A stretch of DNA of 64,000 nucleotides from contig NZ_CP111043.1 in assembly GCF_026250525.1 (NCBI RefSeq), positions 1,663,421 to 1,727,420 of the forward strand. The letters run 5' to 3'. Positions 46,035-55,236 of the stretch are shown one piece after another. The stretch comes from Chondrinema litorale. GTDB lineage: Bacteria; Bacteroidota; Bacteroidia; Cytophagales; Flammeovirgaceae. Below the pieces are notes generated by a model, which had not been told where the DNA came from, did not search any database, and was given only the letters and a program-made list of their open reading frames with translations. Each line of letters starts with the position of its first letter. The first letter of the stretch is position 1. Both the position numbers and the translations under genes were made by a program.

Positions 46035-47324
46035 ATGGAAAGAAGAACATTCGTAAAAAAGTCATCAATGGCCAGTTTGGCTTTTTCTGCACTCCCACTT
46101 ATTAACCTCCATTCAAAAGCAAAAAAATATAAAACAGCCCTTATTGGCAGCGGCTGGTGGGGAATGAATATTCTTAGATTTGCTATGGCTTCTGGTAGTT
46201 CTAAAGTTATTGCTCTCTGTGATGTTGATAATAAGCAATTGAGCGCTGCTATTTCCGAAGTGAATAAGCTCTCTAGTGATAAGCCAAAAACCTACAAAGA
46301 TTACAGAGAATTATTGCAAAAAGAAAAACCAGAGATTGTAATTGTTGCTACACCAGATCATTGGCACCCCCTTATTGCTATTGCTGCTGTAAATGCAGGT
46401 GCTCATGTATATGTAGAAAAACCTGTTGGCCATACTATTAGAGAAGGTATCGCAATGGTAAAAGCAGCCAGAGACACTGGTAAAGTAATGCAAGTAGGTT
46501 TACATAGGCACGTTTCACCACACAATATGTCTGGTATTGAATTTTTAAAATCTGGTAAAGCCGGAAAAATAGGTATGGTAAGCTCTTTTGTACATTATGG
46601 TTATCATGATAGTAAGCCAGTACCCGATGCAGAAGTACCAGAAGGCTTAGATTGGAATATGTGGTGTGGTCCAGCTCCATTGGTACCTTATAACCCTTCT
46701 ATGCACCCTAAAGGATTCAGGCAATTCTTAAACTATGCTAATGGACAAGCTGGTGATTGGGGCGTTCACTGGTTCGATCAAATTTTGTGGTGGACGGAAG
46801 AAAACTATCCTAAATCTGTTCACTCTACTGGTGGTAGAGCTGTAAGAAATGATAATACAGATGCACCCGACCATCAGATAATTACTTATGAGTTTGAATC
46901 TTTTACTGCAACTTGGGAACACAGGTTGTTTTCTGCCAATCCTTCTGAAAAGCATAATATTGGTATATATTTTTATGGGACTGAAGGTATTTTCCACATG
47001 GGTTGGCTAGATGGTTGGACATTCTATCCATCAAATAAAAATAAAGAAATCATCCATCAAGATCATCAACTACATGAACCAGACTCTCAGAATATTCCAG
47101 AACTTTGGGCAGATTTTATGCAATCTATCGAGAATAATAAAACCCCTGCTGCAGATATACAACAGGGGCATTATGCTACTAATATGAGTCTTTTGGGTAT
47201 GCTCTCTTATAAACTAGGTCGAAGCATTAGCTGGGATGGAAAAAAAGAAATTATCCACAATGATGAAGAAGCTAACAAACTTTTAAGTAGAGCTTATAGA
47301 GACCCTTGGCAATACCCAGTTTAA
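46035..47324 (+). CDS. Gfo/Idh/MocA family oxidoreductase, exported
   Basis: 429 residues. N-terminal ERRTFVKKSSMASLAFSAL looks like a twin-arginine or secretion signal, typical of periplasmic members in Bacteroidota. The Rossmann part has ALIGSGWWGMNILRFA and the catalytic EKPVGHTIREGI motif (about 118-129). The C-terminal domain includes GDWGVHWFDQILWWTEENY. It oxidises a sugar or inositol derivative with NAD(P). It converges with the sugar isomerase, ten bases apart. Confidence 0.9.
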   Translation: MERRTFVKKSSMASLAFSALPLINLHSKAKKYKTALIGSGWWGMNILRFAMASGSSKVIALCDVDNKQLSAAISEVNKLSSDKPKTYKDYRELLQKEKPEIVIVATPDHWHPLIAIAAVNAGAHVYVEKPVGHTIREGIAMVKAARDTGKVMQVGLHRHVSPHNMSGIEFLKSGKAGKIGMVSSFVHYGYHDSKPVPDAEVPEGLDWNMWCGPAPLVPYNPSMHPKGFRQFLNYANGQAGDWGVHWFDQILWWTEENYPKSVHSTGGRAVRNDNTDAPDHQIITYEFESFTATWEHRLFSANPSEKHNIGIYFYGTEGIFHMGWLDGWTFYPSNKNKEIIHQDHQLHEPDSQNIPELWADFMQSIENNKTPAADIQQGHYATNMSLLGMLSYKLGRSISWDGKKEIIHNDEEANKLLSRAYRDPWQYPV

Positions 47325-47334
47325 TACTTTACAA

Positions 47335-48273
47335 TTATACAGGAGATGGATAGTAAGAATAAATTTCATCCATAAGCTGAGAGATTTTTTCTAATCTTTT
47401 TCTGTCTCCTCCTGGTATTTCTGCAGAACCCCAACCAGCATAACCAACTTCGTTTAAAGCAGTCATTACATTTTGCCAGTTGCAATCGCCTTCTAGCAAT
47501 TCAGCTTTAAAGCCTTCCCAAACACCTTCTTCGTTAGCGAGCTTTCTGCTGTATTCTTTAATATCTACTTTAATAATTCTTTTACCTAAAATTCTGATCC
47601 ACTGCTCTGGCCAACCATATCTCACAATATTTCCTACATCAAAATACCAGCCTATCATATCACTCTCAAACTCATCTATATATCTGGCAGCTTCTAATGG
47701 ACTTAGTAAAAAGTTATTCCATACATTTTCGATTGCTATTTTAACACCTGTTTCTTCTGCAATTGGTAATATTTTTTTAATCTCTTCTTGCGAACGTGCA
47801 TAAGCTTCATCATAAGAAACATTTTCACCCACTACACCTGGTACTAATAAAACTGTAGTACCTCCATATTTTTTACAGTCTTGTAAAGCGGTTTCCATGG
47901 AATCTACACATTTCTTTCTTACCGAAGGATCTGGGTCTGATAGAGGAGCTTTCCAGTGTACTGAGTTTACAACACCCGGAATTTCTAAACCAGTTTTATC
48001 TCTTGCATCTAAAATTTCTTTTTCTGATAATTCATTTGGACTATCTAATTCTACTCCATCAAATCCTAAATCTTTAAGTAATTTAAATTTATCTAGAACA
48101 GATAAATCTTCTTCTATCATCCCGAATTTTAAACTCTTCTTCATTCTGCCAGCATTCTCAGCATTTCCAACAGGAGCAGCACAAGAAGATAACATCCAAG
48201 AAGAAAGATAGCCAGCGGCAATAGCTTTGCCTGAATATTGCAGAAACTCCTTTCGATTAATTTTAGATTTCAT
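47335..48273 (-). CDS. Sugar phosphate isomerase/epimerase, exported lipoprotein-like
   Basis: 312 residues of the xylose-isomerase-like TIM barrel family (AP endonuclease 2-like). N-terminal NRKEFLQYSGKAIAAGYLSS ends with SSC, a lipobox-like cysteine at about residue 31. Metal-site residues are visible in AIENVWNNFLLSP (Glu), IGWYFDVGNIVRYG (Asp) and HxH-like positions, and GSAEIPGGD at the C-terminus. It probably works in the same sugar conversion as the convergent Gfo/Idh gene. Confidence 0.85.
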   Translation of the reverse strand: MKSKINRKEFLQYSGKAIAAGYLSSWMLSSCAAPVGNAENAGRMKKSLKFGMIEEDLSVLDKFKLLKDLGFDGVELDSPNELSEKEILDARDKTGLEIPGVVNSVHWKAPLSDPDPSVRKKCVDSMETALQDCKKYGGTTVLLVPGVVGENVSYDEAYARSQEEIKKILPIAEETGVKIAIENVWNNFLLSPLEAARYIDEFESDMIGWYFDVGNIVRYGWPEQWIRILGKRIIKVDIKEYSRKLANEEGVWEGFKAELLEGDCNWQNVMTALNEVGYAGWGSAEIPGGDRKRLEKISQLMDEIYSYYPSPV

Positions 48274-48358
48274 TTGCTAAATGTTTATAAAGTCTCTTGC
48301 AATTTATGATTTTTAATTTTTTTGCAAAGATTCTTTATTAAGATATTCGCCAATCAAC

Positions 48359-49969
48359 TTATGGAGTAGTATATTTATCTACCAAATCATTCAATGAAGC
48401 CAGTGTATCAGCTTGTTCGATGGTTTTATCTTTTCGCCATCTTAATATTCTAGGGAACCTTAATGCAACACCAGATTTGTGTCTATTTGATTGCCTGATA
48501 CCTTCAAAACCTATTTCGAATACTAACTGAGGAGTTACTGTTCTTACAGGCCCAAACCTTTCTTGTATATTTCTTCTGATAAATGCATCTACTTGTTTTA
48601 TTTCTGCATCTGTTAATCCTGAATATGCTTTGGCAAAAACAATTAATTCGTTTTCGTGCCAGACACCAAAAGTATAATCGGTATATAAACCAGCTCTTCT
48701 TCCATGACCTTTTTGTGCATAAATAAGTACACCATCTACAGAAAGGGGATCAATTTTCCATTTCCACCAATCGCCTCTTTTTCTACCAACATGATAAACA
48801 GAAGGCTTTCTCTTTAACATCAGCCCTTCTGCAAAATGCTCTCTGGATAAATTTCGGATTTCAGCTAGCTCTTTCCAGCTTTTAAACTTCACTAAAGGAG
48901 AAATCACAAATGACTGATGTTTTATTTCATTATTAAGTTCTTCTAAAATTCGTCTCCTTTCTTCGAATGAGATATTTCTTAAATCTTGGCTTTCCCACTC
49001 AAGAATATCGTATGCCATAAATGCAACTGGAGTCTTTTTCAATATGCTTTTGGTAATATTTTTTCTACCAATTCTAGTTTGCAATTCACCAAAGGACAGA
49101 GGAACTCCATTTTCGTAAGATAATATTTCTCCATCTAACACTGTCCCATCGGGAATATCTATATTAAAAGTTTCGAACTCAGGAAATTTATCTGTAACCA
49201 ACTCTTCTCCCCTAGACCAAATAAAAAGTTGATTCTTTCGAACAATTATCTGCCCACGAATGCCATCCCATTTCCACTCTGCAAACCATTCATTTACATC
49301 ACCTAAGTCTTCCACTTTGTCCGAAATAGGGTGAGCTAAACAAAATGGATACGGCCTTGAAATATCTTGATCAGGACTTTCCTCTATAATTAATTCATTA
49401 AAAGTAATCTCATCAGGATGCCAATTACCCATAATTCTATGTGCAATAACAGCTTTATCAACTCCTGTAGCTTCTGAAACAGCTCTTACAATTAAATTTT
49501 GAGACACTCCTATTCTAAATCCACCAGAGAGTAACTTAATTAATATAAACCTTTCTTGTGAATCTAACTCATCTAAAGCCTGAGTTACTTCCTGTTTTTG
49601 TCTTGATTCGTCTAAATTCCCTAAGCTTTTTAAGAAATTCACCCATTCTGTGAGTGTCTTATTTGATTTATGTTTAGGCTGAGGTAATACTAGTGAAATT
49701 GTTTCTGCTAAATCGCCTACAATTGTATATGACTCACTAAAAAGCCAATCTGGAATATTCGCAATTTCAGTAACCCAATTTCTTAAAAGTGATGTTTTTA
49801 ACAGTCTTTTAGGTCTTTTGTGTGTAAAAAGAGCTAAAACCCAAAGCTTATCTTTATCAGGTGCATTCAAAAAATACTCCCTCAAAAGACTAATTTTTTT
49901 ATTGGTTTTATTAGTCTGATCTATCTCAGAAAATAGTGTTGCAAACCTCCTCATAAAATCAATAATCAA
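48359..49969 (-). CDS. ATP-dependent DNA ligase
   Basis: 536 residues. Order: N-terminal helical domain (about 1-200), adenylation domain with catalytic Lys233 in WKWDGIRGQ, and OB-fold domain ending with EIGFEGIRQSNRHKSGVALRFPRILR. Bacterial ligases of this type usually sit in a cluster with a DEXH helicase, an exonuclease-like protein and a phosphoesterase and act in repair. None of those partners is adjacent here, so it is a solitary copy. Motifs Ia-VI appear intact. Confidence 0.9.
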   Translation of the reverse strand: MIIDFMRRFATLFSEIDQTNKTNKKISLLREYFLNAPDKDKLWVLALFTHKRPKRLLKTSLLRNWVTEIANIPDWLFSESYTIVGDLAETISLVLPQPKHKSNKTLTEWVNFLKSLGNLDESRQKQEVTQALDELDSQERFILIKLLSGGFRIGVSQNLIVRAVSEATGVDKAVIAHRIMGNWHPDEITFNELIIEESPDQDISRPYPFCLAHPISDKVEDLGDVNEWFAEWKWDGIRGQIIVRKNQLFIWSRGEELVTDKFPEFETFNIDIPDGTVLDGEILSYENGVPLSFGELQTRIGRKNITKSILKKTPVAFMAYDILEWESQDLRNISFEERRRILEELNNEIKHQSFVISPLVKFKSWKELAEIRNLSREHFAEGLMLKRKPSVYHVGRKRGDWWKWKIDPLSVDGVLIYAQKGHGRRAGLYTDYTFGVWHENELIVFAKAYSGLTDAEIKQVDAFIRRNIQERFGPVRTVTPQLVFEIGFEGIRQSNRHKSGVALRFPRILRWRKDKTIEQADTLASLNDLVDKYTTP

Positions 49970-50078
49970 TGTTTAAACAGTTTGTTGGCAAACATTCAAT
50001 ATCTCACACATTAAAACACTTAACACTGCGTTTAACTAGGGAAATCTTCAATATGACTATATTAATAATAACATATCC

Positions 50079-51713
50079 ATGAAATTAGAGCAGTTTAACA
50101 GCATCAAAAGCAAAATAATTTTAGGATTCCTAATCTTATTAGTATTGTTTTCTGCAAGTGCAATTTTCAATACTATAGTTATTTCCCGCTCAGAATCTGT
50201 TATTAAAGATCTTTATGACCAGAAAGACCCTTCATTAAATGTACTCAATGAGTTTAAGTTTTTAGTTACAAGATCAAGAGAACTTACTACAAACTGGGTT
50301 TATTTAATTAAAGATGAAGATGACAAAAGAGAATTAAAGACGATCAACAGAGAGGTTTACCCTGAGCTAAAAGTTAGATTAGAAAGGTTATCTACTAATT
50401 GGGATAGCGCTTCTAAAGATTCTTTAGATTTTGCCCTTCAGAAATATGAAGCTATTCAGGAAAAACAAAAAGAAATTATGGTTTCTTTAGCGGAGTTTGA
50501 ATCTTATGATGACCCACTCATCATGTTCGAAGCTGAGGACAAACTAGAATTTCATGTATTGCCGATGTGTAATGCACTTGTTGCAGATTTAGATAAGATT
50601 ATCGAGCAAAAAAATCAGGAGAAAGAAATAGCTAGAGATAACCTAATGGCTAATAATAGCTATATAATGATAAGTATCATTATCAGTGGTTTGGTGATTT
50701 TAATAGTTTCGATATTTACTTCATTATTAACTGCTAGCCGTGTTACTTCACCTGTTAGAAAAATTCAAGAAATTATAGAATTAGTTAGTAAAGGTGAATT
50801 GAGTCACAATATTCAAAGTAGCTCAAAAGACGAGATCGGTAAAATGACTGATGCCGTAAATAAACTGGTAACTGGCTTAAGAGAAACTTCTAGATTTGCT
50901 CAAGATATTGGTACAGGAAATTATTCATCTGAATTTACCCTTTTAGGTGAAAATGATGAATTAGGAAATGCCTTACTTTCGATGAGAGAAAACCTTAAAA
51001 AAGTAGCAGATGCTGATAGACATAGAAACTGGGCAAACGAAGGTTACGCTAAATTTGGAGAGATACTAAGAAGCACTACAGATTCTTTTGAAGTATTAGG
51101 ACCAAATCTTATTGCCGAAATGGTAAGCTACCTAAATGCTAATCAGGGAGGAATATTCATTGTTAACGACTCAAATCTTGACAATAAACACTTAGAATTA
51201 ATTGGCTGCTATGCTTGGGAAAAGAGAAAATACATGAAGAAAAAGATTCTTTGGGGTGAAGGCTTAGCAGGGCAAGTTTGGAGAGAAGGAGACACTGTAT
51301 TTATCACAGATGTTCCTGATGATTACATAAAAATCACTTCCGGATTAGGTAAAGCAAATCCAAAGTCAATACTTATAGTACCATTGAAGTTTAATCAAGA
51401 GATACATGGTGTAATGGAAATTGCTTCATTCAATGTATTTAAAGATTATGAAATTGAATTTGTAGAGCGACTTTCTGAAAGTATTGCTTCAACCATCTCA
51501 AGTATACTTGTAAACAGAAAGACACGCTCATTGCTAGAAGAGTCTCAAATGCAATCAGAAGAGTTAAGGATGAAAGATGAAGAAATGAGACAAAATATGG
51601 AAGAAATGCAGGCAACACAAGAGCAAATTCAAAGAAAAGAACAAGAATTCTTAGAAAAAATAGCGTCTTTAGAGACTGCATTAGATGAATCGCAAAGTAA
51701 TATTAAGCAGTAA
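50079..51713 (+). CDS. HAMP-GAF membrane sensor with coiled-coil tail
   Basis: 544 residues: TM1 (about 12-32), periplasmic four-helix bundle (about 33-190), TM2 (about 193-213), HAMP (about 215-268), a second HAMP-like segment ending LGNALLSMRENLKKV, GAF (about 330-465; ANQGGIFIV, KITSGLGKANPKSILIVPL) and a Glu/Gln-rich coiled coil (about 470-540). No catalytic output domain. It is a paralogue of the gene at 1849-3732, without that protein's C-terminal PAS-like part. Its last codons overlap the end of the convergent histidine kinase by 11 bases. Confidence 0.85.
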   Translation: MKLEQFNSIKSKIILGFLILLVLFSASAIFNTIVISRSESVIKDLYDQKDPSLNVLNEFKFLVTRSRELTTNWVYLIKDEDDKRELKTINREVYPELKVRLERLSTNWDSASKDSLDFALQKYEAIQEKQKEIMVSLAEFESYDDPLIMFEAEDKLEFHVLPMCNALVADLDKIIEQKNQEKEIARDNLMANNSYIMISIIISGLVILIVSIFTSLLTASRVTSPVRKIQEIIELVSKGELSHNIQSSSKDEIGKMTDAVNKLVTGLRETSRFAQDIGTGNYSSEFTLLGENDELGNALLSMRENLKKVADADRHRNWANEGYAKFGEILRSTTDSFEVLGPNLIAEMVSYLNANQGGIFIVNDSNLDNKHLELIGCYAWEKRKYMKKKILWGEGLAGQVWREGDTVFITDVPDDYIKITSGLGKANPKSILIVPLKFNQEIHGVMEIASFNVFKDYEIEFVERLSESIASTISSILVNRKTRSLLEESQMQSEELRMKDEEMRQNMEEMQATQEQIQRKEQEFLEKIASLETALDESQSNIKQ

Positions 51714-53067
51714 CCAACTTCTTGTTTTCTGTCATATTGTTTGCACTTACATTCTTAAAGGTGAAGGAAAATATACTTCCTTCACCTTTTTTGCTTTTCA
51801 CAAGTAGAACTCCTCCTTGCTTCTCAACTAACTCTTTACATAACATTAAGCCTAAACCTGAACCCTTTTCATTTTGTGTTCCTGGTTTAGAAAAATGGCT
51901 ATGTGGATTGAATAAATCTTCAATTTCTTGCTGATCCATGCCAATTCCTTCATCCTTAATGTGCACAAGAACTTCCTCATTCTCAATCTGCTCCGTGTAT
52001 ATGGTAATTCTTGAATGAGTTGGAGAGAATTTTATCGCGTTTGAAATTATATTTCTAATAATAATTTTAATCATTTCATTATCAGCAACCACTTTAATAG
52101 AAGTATCAACATCGTTGATAATCATAATATCTTTCTTATTGATTGCTGCTTCTAAAAAGCGAGAAGTCTGATTTACAATTTCATTGAGATTTACTAATGA
52201 AAAGTTTACTTGCAATCCATTCATTTGAGACATGGACCATCTCAACAAATTATCCATTGTATCTACGGTGTTAGCAATCTTTTCACTCAGGTCTGTAGTA
52301 ATCTTATTCATTTGCTCTGGAGAAAGACTACCTATGCTCAAAAGGTCAAGCATTCCTTGTAAAGAACCTAACGGACTTCTTAAATCATGAGAAACAATAC
52401 TTAATAATTTCCCTTTGAGTCTATTTAAATCTAAAAGCTCCTTTTTCTGTTCCTCAATTCTTCTTTGGAACTTCTCATTTATATCTTGTAATACAAATAA
52501 GAAAAGCGTGATAGTAATAAAAGCAATCGATATTGTTGCTCTAAACCATTCATACTTCCATGCATCATATTCCAAATGGCTTATTTGAATACCAAAAATG
52601 AAATGTAACTCATCGTAAAAAAGCACACAAACACTATTTATGATAAATGAACTCCACATTAATTTCCCATTTTCATAATTGAAAATTACATGAGGAAGCA
52701 CAGCCATACATAAAATAAAAGCTCTTGGTGCAAGAGCTACCATCACATTTGCTTCATCAGTATTAAGCTTAGCTAAAATTGAAGCAGTAGTAATAAAAAT
52801 AGTGGGTCCTATACATAATAGAACTCTTGAAGCATTGATATACCCTTTTCTATTGAGTAATGGAACTGATAGATAAGCAAGTATCGAAAAGCTTAAAAAA
52901 ACAAAATGGCTTACTAAACCAAAAACCAGTGTTGAAAGTAAAAAAAACAAAAAAGGTATTATAAGAATAATAGCCAATTGATTAGCAAGAAATATTCTTT
53001 TATTTAAAGCCTCACTTTGGTTTTTATTTACGCCCCAGTTATTAATAATATTCAAATATTGTTTCAT
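51703..53067 (-). CDS. Membrane-bound histidine kinase
   Basis: 454 residues: six to seven transmembrane helices in the first 195 residues without a recognised sensor domain, then a HisKA domain with His227 in LLSIVSHDLRSPLGSLQGML and an HATPase domain with NAIKFSPTHS (N box), DEGIGMD (G1) and KGSGLGLMLCKELVEKQGG (G2). No response regulator is beside it. The 7TM-like input part is similar to 7TMR-HK proteins but no signature motif is seen. Confidence 0.9.
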   Translation of the reverse strand: MKQYLNIINNWGVNKNQSEALNKRIFLANQLAIILIIPFLFFLLSTLVFGLVSHFVFLSFSILAYLSVPLLNRKGYINASRVLLCIGPTIFITTASILAKLNTDEANVMVALAPRAFILCMAVLPHVIFNYENGKLMWSSFIINSVCVLFYDELHFIFGIQISHLEYDAWKYEWFRATISIAFITITLFLFVLQDINEKFQRRIEEQKKELLDLNRLKGKLLSIVSHDLRSPLGSLQGMLDLLSIGSLSPEQMNKITTDLSEKIANTVDTMDNLLRWSMSQMNGLQVNFSLVNLNEIVNQTSRFLEAAINKKDIMIINDVDTSIKVVADNEMIKIIIRNIISNAIKFSPTHSRITIYTEQIENEEVLVHIKDEGIGMDQQEIEDLFNPHSHFSKPGTQNEKGSGLGLMLCKELVEKQGGVLLVKSKKGEGSIFSFTFKNVSANNMTENKKLVTA

Positions 53068-53124
53068 AGACCAATATTCCTGTAAAATGTTAATTATATA
53101 TAATAGCGCATCAAAAACTAGACA

Positions 53125-53166
53125 TATATTTAAATATAAAAGTTTGATTACACACCCTCTAGAGGG
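53125..53166. repeat. Two palindromes in regulatory gap
   Basis: TATATTTAAATATA (53125-53138) and CCCTCTAGAGGG (53155-53166), both perfect. They lie about 60-100 bases before the histidine-kinase start and about 240-280 bases before the small gene at 53406, in a 338-base gap that is otherwise plain AT-rich sequence. Confidence 0.5.
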
Positions 53167-53405
53167 CTTCTAAAAGTAACTTTTATGTAATATTTATAGC
53201 AAAACAGTTAAGATTACATGCTATGTTATGTAAAAACTAAATGCTTCAAAAGCTCCTTCAACCTCCAATTTGTTAGGAATCAAGAATTGATATTCATTTA
53301 AGACGAGAGGTACTGATTTATTACTTGCGTAATATTATGACTAATTATTTAAGAAAAATAAAATTAAAATACTCCATTTTTAAAAAAACAAACATAGGAG
53401 CTAAA

Positions 53406-53639
53406 ATGAACAATATTAATTTCAACGTACTTCCACTCAATATCAAAAAAACATTTATTCAGAATGCTAATCAAGTTTCGTCAAACGAAAACGAAGCATT
53501 TAGAATAGTATACTATAACTATAAAGAGGCTTTATTTGAGGTGTGTATAGATCTTGAATCTAATTCAGTAGAAGATATTAGATGTATTAATCAAGAGACA
53601 CTTGATCATTCATTTAAAGAAATAATCCTTAAGTTTTAA
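53406..53639 (+). CDS. Small protein of unknown function
   Basis: 77 residues, MNNINFNVLPLNIKKTF onward, acidic, no signal. The frame extends upstream to TTG 53325, but the ATG at 53406 has TAGGAG seven bases before it. No family recognised. It converges with the Lgt-like gene, 12 bases apart. Confidence 0.5.
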   Translation: MNNINFNVLPLNIKKTFIQNANQVSSNENEAFRIVYYNYKEALFEVCIDLESNSVEDIRCINQETLDHSFKEIILKF

Positions 53640-53651
53640 GAGTAATTTAGT

Positions 53652-54719
53652 CTAAGAAGATTTAGAAACTGAAAGCTCAGGCAATTTGACTAGATAAAAA
53701 GCACTAGCTGAAAATAAAATTAGCGAAAGGCTATTTTCTGATACTACATCCCAAGAAAACTTATTAGCAAATAAAAAATTTAGTGTAGTTAACCCTAATA
53801 GTAATAACAATATACCTAAACCTGCTGCCATTCCTTTGGGTAATTTATTTCTGTAATAAATTAAAGCAGTAAAAACTATTAATATAAATAGAGCTTTATA
53901 AAGCATTGTTGGATGCCTTAAAATACCAATTGCTTTAACTTCTGCCTGTAATTTTTGATTTTCTACTTTATTAATCGAAAACTCAAGAGGTTTAACAGAA
54001 TCAACTCGCACATGTTGGTTAAAGACTTCATAAAATACAATGCTCTTCTTAAAATCTTTATTTAAAAAGGTTTCAGCTTCTTGTTGATCTTTAAGTTCAT
54101 CAATAAAATCGATATTTATACTTACAGGAACTTGCCCTACATCAGCTATATTTTCTATTTTTTTTATTTGAACTGTATCTATTTTATCAAAGACACCTGC
54201 TAAGATACTCTCAGCTTCATTAGTAAAAACCACTCCAAATTTGCTTTCGGTTTGTTTTCCCCAATTACCTGGTTCTAGAAATAAACTTGCCTGCTGAAAA
54301 GTTAAAAAAAGAAGTAATGAGAAAACAGCTGTATCCAGTAAATTTAATAATTGAGTTCTAGGAGATTTTTTTGTAAGAAAAATACAAAAAGCAAGTAGAA
54401 ATAAAATTCCACCAGATAGAGAAAACTCAATTTCTGTTAAGTTATCTATATTACTACTACCTTTAAAAATAGTAGCACATATTTTTGCTCCAATAAGACT
54501 TATTAAAAGCCCTGCTCCAAAAAGAAGTTCAGATTTTTTCTTAGGAAAGCTCTCCTTAGATAAAGTTCTGTAAAATAGCTCAAATGCTAAGAACAATCCC
54601 AAACCAACTACCAAAACAGACCAATGCAAAGTAAAAAAACTACCTAGCTCAAGTATTCCAGGATCTGTCGACCAAACAAAAGAAATAAAATCTAACATGA
54701 GAAATTTATAATACTTCAA
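53652..54719 (-). CDS. Lgt-like membrane protein lacking catalytic residues
   Basis: 355 residues, about seven transmembrane helices, similar in order to prolipoprotein diacylglyceryl transferase: STDPGILELGSFFTLHWSVL at the start, IGAKICATIF, FSLSGGILF, the position of GRIGNF as QASLFLEPGNWGKQTE with GVVF, and the C-terminal RHPTMLYKALF. The conserved His of the HGG block and the Arg of GRIGNFxN are missing, and about 100 residues (about 170-265) are inserted before RHPT. So it is probably not an active Lgt. A second ATG is at 54698. It converges with the gene at 53406 and is divergent from nuoK. Confidence 0.65.
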   Translation of the reverse strand: MKYYKFLMLDFISFVWSTDPGILELGSFFTLHWSVLVVGLGLFLAFELFYRTLSKESFPKKKSELLFGAGLLISLIGAKICATIFKGSSNIDNLTEIEFSLSGGILFLLAFCIFLTKKSPRTQLLNLLDTAVFSLLLFLTFQQASLFLEPGNWGKQTESKFGVVFTNEAESILAGVFDKIDTVQIKKIENIADVGQVPVSINIDFIDELKDQQEAETFLNKDFKKSIVFYEVFNQHVRVDSVKPLEFSINKVENQKLQAEVKAIGILRHPTMLYKALFILIVFTALIYYRNKLPKGMAAGLGILLLLLGLTTLNFLFANKFSWDVVSENSLSLILFSASAFYLVKLPELSVSKSS

Positions 54720-54866
54720 AAACTAAAAATCGCTAAATCTGTAAGACAACGAACTTTACCTGATTGAATTATTTATTCTCTCTTATGATAAATAAAGCGA
54801 TACATTTTAAGGTGGGTCATTGAATTTCATTATCTTAGCCGGCTGAAAATTTTTATTGATGTAATC

Positions 54867-55175
54867 ATGTTTTCACCTGTAGTTTTTCTGGCGGTAAGCC
54901 TGATTTTATTTTCGTGTGGAGTAACTGTCGTACTAATTAAAAAAAATGCCATCATTATATTAATTGGTATCGAGCTTATGTTGAATGCAGCAAATTTAAA
55001 TCTGGTTGGATTTAACCAATTGTACCCCAAAACTCAACACGGACAGGTTTTTACCTTATTTGTAATAGTAGTTGCCGCAGCAGAAGCAGCAGTTGCTCTA
55101 GCAATTATTTTAAAGGTTTATCAATTTTATCAAACCGCCGAACCAGATGAAATTCACGAACTAGGAGATAAATAG
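54867..55175 (+). CDS. nuoK: NADH-quinone oxidoreductase subunit K
   Basis: 102 residues, three transmembrane helices, with the conserved KKNAIIILIGIELMLNAANL (Glu in the second helix) and AAAEAAVALAI in the third. NuoK is part of the membrane arm proton pathway of complex I. It is the first gene of nuoKLMN here; its start follows a non-coding gap of 147 bases after the divergent Lgt-like gene, where a near-consensus TATCTTAG (54831-54838) is seen. Confidence 0.93.
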   Translation: MFSPVVFLAVSLILFSCGVTVVLIKKNAIIILIGIELMLNAANLNLVGFNQLYPKTQHGQVFTLFVIVVAAAEAAVALAIILKVYQFYQTAEPDEIHELGDK

Positions 55176-55236
55176 GCAATCAATAATTAATTCGTATTTT
55201 CGCCAAGAATTTTGAGACAATATCCGATAAACACAA

